Positions 4,901 to 8,092 of a stretch of 8,092 nt of DNA are shown here, in pieces. Both the position numbers and the translations under genes were made by a program. Position 1 is the first letter of the stretch; each line of letters begins with the position of its first letter. Under the pieces are notes generated by a model, which did no database searches, was not told the DNA's origin, and saw only the letters and a list, made by a program, of their open reading frames with translations. This DNA is from JAIVGV01 sp035295985 (GTDB lineage Bacteria; Acidobacteriota; Blastocatellia; Pyrinomonadales; Pyrinomonadaceae). The DNA lies in the NCBI GenBank assembly GCA_035295985.1, contig DATHBT010000080.1, forward strand, positions 1 to 8,092. The letters are read 5' to 3'.

Positions 4901-6016
4901 TCAGCCCGCGCGGCGCGGCGCGGTGTCGCGTGCTTCGCGCAGCGCGGCGGCGAGCTTTTCGGCCTGCTCGGGGAGGCCGTAATTCTCCAGCGCGTGCCTC
5001 CGCCCGGCCGCGCCCATGCGCCGCCGCAAAGCCGCGTCAGAGATGAGCGCGGCGAGCGCATCACGCCACTCTTCCGGGGCGGAGGCCGCGAGGTGCGTCT
5101 TGCCCGGCTCGCCCATCTCGGCGCACACGCCGACGGGCGTGACGACGAAGGGCACGCCCACGGCCATGTACTGCACGGCCTTAAAGCCCGACTTGCCGGC
5201 GAGCCACTCGGGCGGTGCGTTCCTGGCGACAGAGAGGGGGTACAGTCCTACGTCGAGCGAGCGGAAGTCTTCGACCTCGCGAGCCAAGCTCCAGTCGGCG
5301 TACTCCGTCTCGACGCCGGGCACGTCTGGCCTCTCCGCCCCCGCGCCGACGATCCTCAGGCGGAAGCGGTGCGTGCGCGCGAGCTGTTCGAGGACGGGGA
5401 AGATCGACTTGAGGAACGGGAAGGTCGAGTGCGTGCCGACCCAGCCGATCAGGGGCACGCCGCCCTCCGGCTTCGCCGCGGGCCGGAACTCTTCCGTGTC
5501 CACGACCGTCGGGATGACGACGGCGCGCCCGCCCTTCGAGCGGACGTACTCGGCGATGTTGCGGTTGCCGCACGTGACGACGGCCGCGCGCCGGATCAGC
5601 TCGTCCGTCTTCGTGAACCACTTGAGCGCCGCGCCCGCGCGCCCGTAGGTGGGGCTGTCGTAGCGGACGTAAGTCGCGTCGTCCAGGTCGAGCACCATCG
5701 GGCAGCCGCCCACCTTCGTCGCCAGCCACTCGAAGACGGGCGGCCCGAAGAGCATCGCCTCGCGCTGCACGAAGAGCACGTCGGCCGAGCGCGCGCGCCA
5801 CACGTCCGCCGCGCGGCGGGCCAGAGCGCGCGTAAGCCCCAGCGCCGTGCGCCCCGCCTCGGAGCGTCGGTAGAGCGACTCGAACAGGCGTGCGTCGAGG
5901 AAGGGGCTGAGCCGCACCCCGATGCCGCGCTCGGCCAGCGGCCCCACGAACTGCGCGACGCGGAACCGCGTGGCCGCCGCTTCGACCGGATACGAGGCGA
6001 AGGCTAAAACGTCCAT
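4901..6016 (-). CDS. GT4-like glycosyltransferase (GT-B fold)
   Basis: From the ATG at 6016 the protein has 371 residues with the two-domain plan of GT4 enzymes. These cytoplasmic or membrane-associated retaining transferases move a sugar from a nucleotide donor to a lipid-linked acceptor. The N-terminal domain has LAFASYP (4-10), FRVAQFVGPLAERG (18-31) and the DLDDATY segment (110-116), often seen in this subgroup. The C-terminal donor domain begins near PLIGWVGTHST (188-198), continues with RLRIVGAGAERP (219-230) and ends in GKSGFKAVQYMAVGVPFVVTP (274-294). At the place of the usual E-x7-E pair there is Gly274 and Gln282, with Lys275 and Lys279 kept, a pattern known in some GT4 branches. 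An in-frame GTG at 6058 would add a Pro/Leu-rich 14-residue leader. The ATG is preferred because the first strand starts there, although neither start has a clear ribosome site. Donor and acceptor sugars are unknown. Confidence 0.88.
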   Translation of the reverse strand: MDVLAFASYPVEAAATRFRVAQFVGPLAERGIGVRLSPFLDARLFESLYRRSEAGRTALGLTRALARRAADVWRARSADVLFVQREAMLFGPPVFEWLATKVGGCPMVLDLDDATYVRYDSPTYGRAGAALKWFTKTDELIRRAAVVTCGNRNIAEYVRSKGGRAVVIPTVVDTEEFRPAAKPEGGVPLIGWVGTHSTFPFLKSIFPVLEQLARTHRFRLRIVGAGAERPDVPGVETEYADWSLAREVEDFRSLDVGLYPLSVARNAPPEWLAGKSGFKAVQYMAVGVPFVVTPVGVCAEMGEPGKTHLAASAPEEWRDALAALISDAALRRRMGAAGRRHALENYGLPEQAEKLAAALREARDTAPRRAG

Positions 6017-6125
6017 CTTAAGCGGAAGCCTGGGCCGCAGGAGGGGGGCGGCAGGCACGGCGGCTCGGCCCGACCCCGGCGGACGAGCCGGCGGCCCTCA
6101 AGTTCGGCCGTCGCCCGCGCCACCT

Positions 6126-6148
6126 GACATGTCCAGTCTTTGAAGACT
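6126..6148. promoter_or_regulatory. Two adjacent palindromes in the spacer between the glycosyltransferase genes
   Basis: GACATGTC (6126-6133) is a perfect 8-bp palindrome. One base on, AGTCTT-TG-AAGACT (6135-6148) is an inverted repeat with 6-bp arms. They lie in a stretch of about 48% G+C (6121-6180) inside a 212-nt spacer (6017-6228). The AGTCTT pair could fold in RNA as a short stem-loop or act as a DNA operator. No T-run follows on the minus strand. Placement between possible -10-like elements and the downstream gene suggests control of the gene starting at 6016. That is inference. Confidence 0.4.
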
Positions 6149-6159
6149 CATGGATCGAA

Positions 6160-6168
6160 TTTGTACCA
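6160..6168 (-). promoter_or_regulatory. Extended -10-like element upstream of the second glycosyltransferase gene
   Basis: On the minus strand TGGTACAAA (6168-6160) has the TGn of an extended -10 followed by TACAAA, four of six matches to TATAAT. No good -35 box is seen 16-18 nt upstream. A further TACAAT lies at 6197-6192, also without a good -35. Either could drive the gene at 6016. The evidence is local base composition and a weak motif only. Confidence 0.2.
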
Positions 6169-6228
6169 CAGCCGGCTTCGCAAAAGTGGGCATTGTACAT
6201 GGAAGCCGCCGGCCGGGCTAAAGGCGCG

Positions 6229-7503
6229 TCACGCCGGGCGGGGCTTCCGCCCGCCGGGGGCCGCCGCCTGAGACGGCTGCGAGCCGCCCAGCCGCCTGTA
6301 GAGGCGGCGGTATCTCGCGCCGCCGACGCGCTCCAGATCGAAGCGGCGGCGCGCGCTCTCGCGGCAGCGCTCGGCCAGCCCCGGCTCGCGGCGCAGCTCA
6401 TCGACCTCGGCCAGCGCCCTCAGGTACGACGGCTCGTCGAACTCCCGCACGAGCGACCCGACGCGGTCGGCCGCGATCACTTCGTCCACGTCGCCGATGC
6501 CGGAGTTGCTCACGACGGGCAGGCCGCTGATCAGGTACTCGGCCACCTTCGTCGGCGAGGAGGCGAGCTTCGAGTAGCAGGGCTTGATGAAGGAGAGGGC
6601 CACGTCCGCCGCCTTGAGGTAGCGCGGCACGGAGCCGGGGCTGACCTTGCGCACGAGGTAGTCCGCGTCGGCGACGCCGCGCGCGCGCAGCCTGTCGGCG
6701 ATCATCTCCGGCTGGCTCTGCGTCAGGACGACGGTGAAGGCCGACGGGTCGCGCCTGTGCGCGAGCGCGAGGAAGTCCGCCATCTCGTCCGTCAGGTACC
6801 AGCCGCCCAAAGCGCCGACGTAAACGAAGACGTTGCGCCCCTCGACGCCCAGCTCGCGCCGCGCCTCCTCGCGCGAGACACCGGCCGCCGAGGCGAACCG
6901 CTCCACGTCCACGCAGCAGGGGATGACTTCGAGCGGGCGGCCGCGCGCGTCCTCGCCCGCGCGGCCGGGGAAGAGTATGCCGCGCGCGCGCTCGGTCAGC
7001 ATCACGAAGGCGTCGGCGGCGTCTAGCAGACGCCGCTCCGCCGCCTTCGTCAGCCGGAACAGGTAGCCGCCCGCCGGCCACACGCCCGCGTCGGCGTACT
7101 CCTCCGGCATGAAGCCGCGGATGTCGAAGATGAGGCGCGCGCCCGCGCGGCGCTTAGCGATCAAACCCATGGCGGCCGGGACGTGGTTGCGCGCGTGGAC
7201 GAAGTCGATCCCGTGGCGGCGGGCGAGGCGTGTGGCGAGTCGGCCGCCCGCGAGGATGTCGTAGAGCGTGGCGGGGAGCGAGGGGCGCTTGTGGTAGGCG
7301 AGCGCGTGCCAGCGGATGCCCTGCGCGGCCAGGGCCTCGCGCTCGCGCCCGCGCTCTTCGGGCGGCCACTCCGACAGGCGCGGCTCGAAGGTGAGCAGGT
7401 GGACTCCGACGCCGTCGCCGACGAGCTGCCGCAGGTACGGGAGCACCTGCGTCTGGACGAGCGGCTCGCGCAGGCCGAAGTAACAGATGTAGAGCGTCCG
7501 CAT
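6229..7503 (-). CDS. GT4-family glycosyltransferase
   Basis: This 424-residue protein has the GT-B layout. The N-terminal acceptor domain opens with TLYICYFGLREPLVQTQVL (3-21), where the QVLPYLRQL segment is typical of exopolysaccharide GT4 enzymes. It includes FVHARNHVPAAMG (101-113) and FDIRGFMPEEYADAGVW (126-142), a stretch seen in related transferases as FDxRG. VIPCCVDVERF (193-203) enters the donor domain, FVYVGALGGWY (226-236) is its first strand, and SSPTKVAEYLISGLPVVSN (315-333) is the nucleotide-binding helix. Glu322 matches the second Glu of the E-x7-E motif, but the first is replaced by Ala314. It probably adds one sugar to the lipid-linked precursor on the cytoplasmic face. The Gly/Pro/Arg/Lys-rich last 18 residues look disordered. 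The gene lies 34 nt after the deacetylase gene, so the two are probably cotranscribed. A GAGGG close to the ATG at 7503 is a poorly spaced ribosome site, but the N-terminal motif supports the start. Confidence 0.92.
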   Translation of the reverse strand: MRTLYICYFGLREPLVQTQVLPYLRQLVGDGVGVHLLTFEPRLSEWPPEERGREREALAAQGIRWHALAYHKRPSLPATLYDILAGGRLATRLARRHGIDFVHARNHVPAAMGLIAKRRAGARLIFDIRGFMPEEYADAGVWPAGGYLFRLTKAAERRLLDAADAFVMLTERARGILFPGRAGEDARGRPLEVIPCCVDVERFASAAGVSREEARRELGVEGRNVFVYVGALGGWYLTDEMADFLALAHRRDPSAFTVVLTQSQPEMIADRLRARGVADADYLVRKVSPGSVPRYLKAADVALSFIKPCYSKLASSPTKVAEYLISGLPVVSNSGIGDVDEVIAADRVGSLVREFDEPSYLRALAEVDELRREPGLAERCRESARRRFDLERVGGARYRRLYRRLGGSQPSQAAAPGGRKPRPA

Positions 7504-7537
7504 GTCCCTCGGAAATATCCGGCCGCCGGAGAATCTT

Positions 7538-8092
7538 TCAGTAGCCCGCGCCGCGCGCCGCGCCGAGTCCCCGGCCCAGCCAGGCGGTCAGCCCCGATAC
7601 GCGCGCGGCGAAGGACGCCTCGTCGTCGCCGTCGCCGACGAGCACGCGGCGCAGTTCGTAGAGATCGGTGTCGGCATCGTTCGCCCCGGCGTCGGTCGTC
7701 AGCGCGCAGGAGTAGCCGGCGCGGCGCGCTCGCTCGACGAGCGCCGGCGTGTAAGCACCGTAAGGGTAGGCGAACGGCAGCGCCGTCCCTTCCGTTCCGC
7801 CGCCGTCGAGGTGTTCGGCGATCAGGGAGCGCGAACGGATCAGCTCGCGCTCGGCCTCGTCGTCGGCCAACTCGGGCAGACGCGGGTGCGTGCAGGTGTG
7901 CGAGCCGAACTCGACGCCGCGCGAGCGCAACTCGTTGATCTCGGCCCACGTCATGCCCCGCGCGTCGTCGTCTTCAGCCCACGCGCGCGACGGCGCGCCG
8001 TCGCCTTCGGGGCGCACCCAGTCGGTGATAAGGAAGACGGAAGCGGGGAGATCGCGCGCGGCCAGGCGGGGCGCGGCCATCGTCAGGAAGTT
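7538..8092 (-). CDS. Polysaccharide deacetylase (NodB homology domain), C-terminal part; N-terminus beyond the window
   Basis: The open frame continues to the right edge without a start: NFLT precedes the first Met (codon at 8080) and reads on into the family-typical segment, so that Met is not the real start. In numbering from it, AAPRLAARDLPASVFLITDW (2-21) is the NodB beta strand that follows the catalytic TFDDG motif, which must be off-window. GSHTCTH (59-65) is the metal-binding HxxxH of carbohydrate esterase family 4, with His61 and His65. FAYPYGAYTP (103-112) is motif 3, and AGYSCALTTDAG (121-132) leads to the closing strand. These enzymes remove N- or O-acetyl groups from glycans, usually at the cell surface. 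The first catalytic Asp and any signal peptide cannot be judged. Its place at the head of the visible cluster suggests trimming of the locus polysaccharide or a shared intermediate, with the acyltransferase as a possible counterpart. Confidence 0.93.
   Translation of the reverse strand, partial: NFLTMAAPRLAARDLPASVFLITDWVRPEGDGAPSRAWAEDDDARGMTWAEINELRSRGVEFGSHTCTHPRLPELADDEAERELIRSRSLIAEHLDGGGTEGTALPFAYPYGAYTPALVERARRAGYSCALTTDAGANDADTDLYELRRVLVGDGDDEASFAARVSGLTAWLGRGLGAARGAGY

Noticed and set aside
4697..6007. 436-codon open frame on the plus strand opposite the glycosyltransferase
   Set aside because: It is antisense to a well-supported GT4 gene. Its translation is Arg/Ala/Gly-rich with no recognisable motif, as expected from third-position GC bias.
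6017..6058. Longer glycosyltransferase start at the GTG at 6058
   Set aside because: It adds a Pro/Leu/Arg-rich leader not expected in this family and has no ribosome site. The Rossmann-like first strand begins at the ATG at 6016.

Overview
This is a high-GC bacterial window (coding lines I hand-counted mostly run 60-75% G+C). It carries one face of a cell-surface polysaccharide locus. All seven genes lie on the minus strand, so transcription runs from high to low coordinates. No mobile element, CRISPR array, tRNA or rRNA was seen. The phylum cannot be fixed from the sequence. The gene content and base composition would fit an environmental high-GC group such as Acidobacteriota, but that is only a guess.

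In transcription order the genes are: a polysaccharide deacetylase of the NodB family, whose N-terminus lies beyond the right edge (7538-8092); a GT4-type glycosyltransferase (6229-7503); a second GT4-like glycosyltransferase (4901-6016); a left-handed beta-helix acyltransferase (3883-4608); a multi-spanning membrane protein that looks like a GT-C/GT39-type glycosyltransferase or a polymerase (2238-3671); an asparagine-synthetase-like glutamine amidotransferase (294-2183); and, at the left edge, the first 10 complete codons of a sugar-nucleotide pyrophosphorylase starting at a GTG at 31. That last gene is too short for ordinary ORF calling, but it has a clear GGAGG site and a MKGIVLAGGL start.

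The inferred logic is as follows. The pyrophosphorylase makes an NDP-sugar. The two cytoplasmic GT4 enzymes extend a lipid-linked oligosaccharide. The amidotransferase and acyltransferase decorate sugars. The membrane protein acts on lipid-linked sugar at or across the membrane. The deacetylase trims acetyl groups outside the cytoplasm. No flippase, initiating phosphoglycosyl transferase, export channel or exosortase is in the window, so the pathway type (Wzx/Wzy, synthase, exosortase-linked, or cell-wall glycan) stays open.

The non-coding spacers are the least ordinary part. Four of the six are about 200-290 bp long although all genes are collinear, and each contains an AT-richer core within very GC-rich DNA. 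Several hold perfect short palindromes or hairpins close to start or stop codons. The spacer between the amidotransferase and the pyrophosphorylase is rich in GTGAC/TGTCA words, including a perfect 10-bp inverted repeat. I see no convincing new defence system or other wholly new system. The best leads are the membrane protein and the spacer structures.
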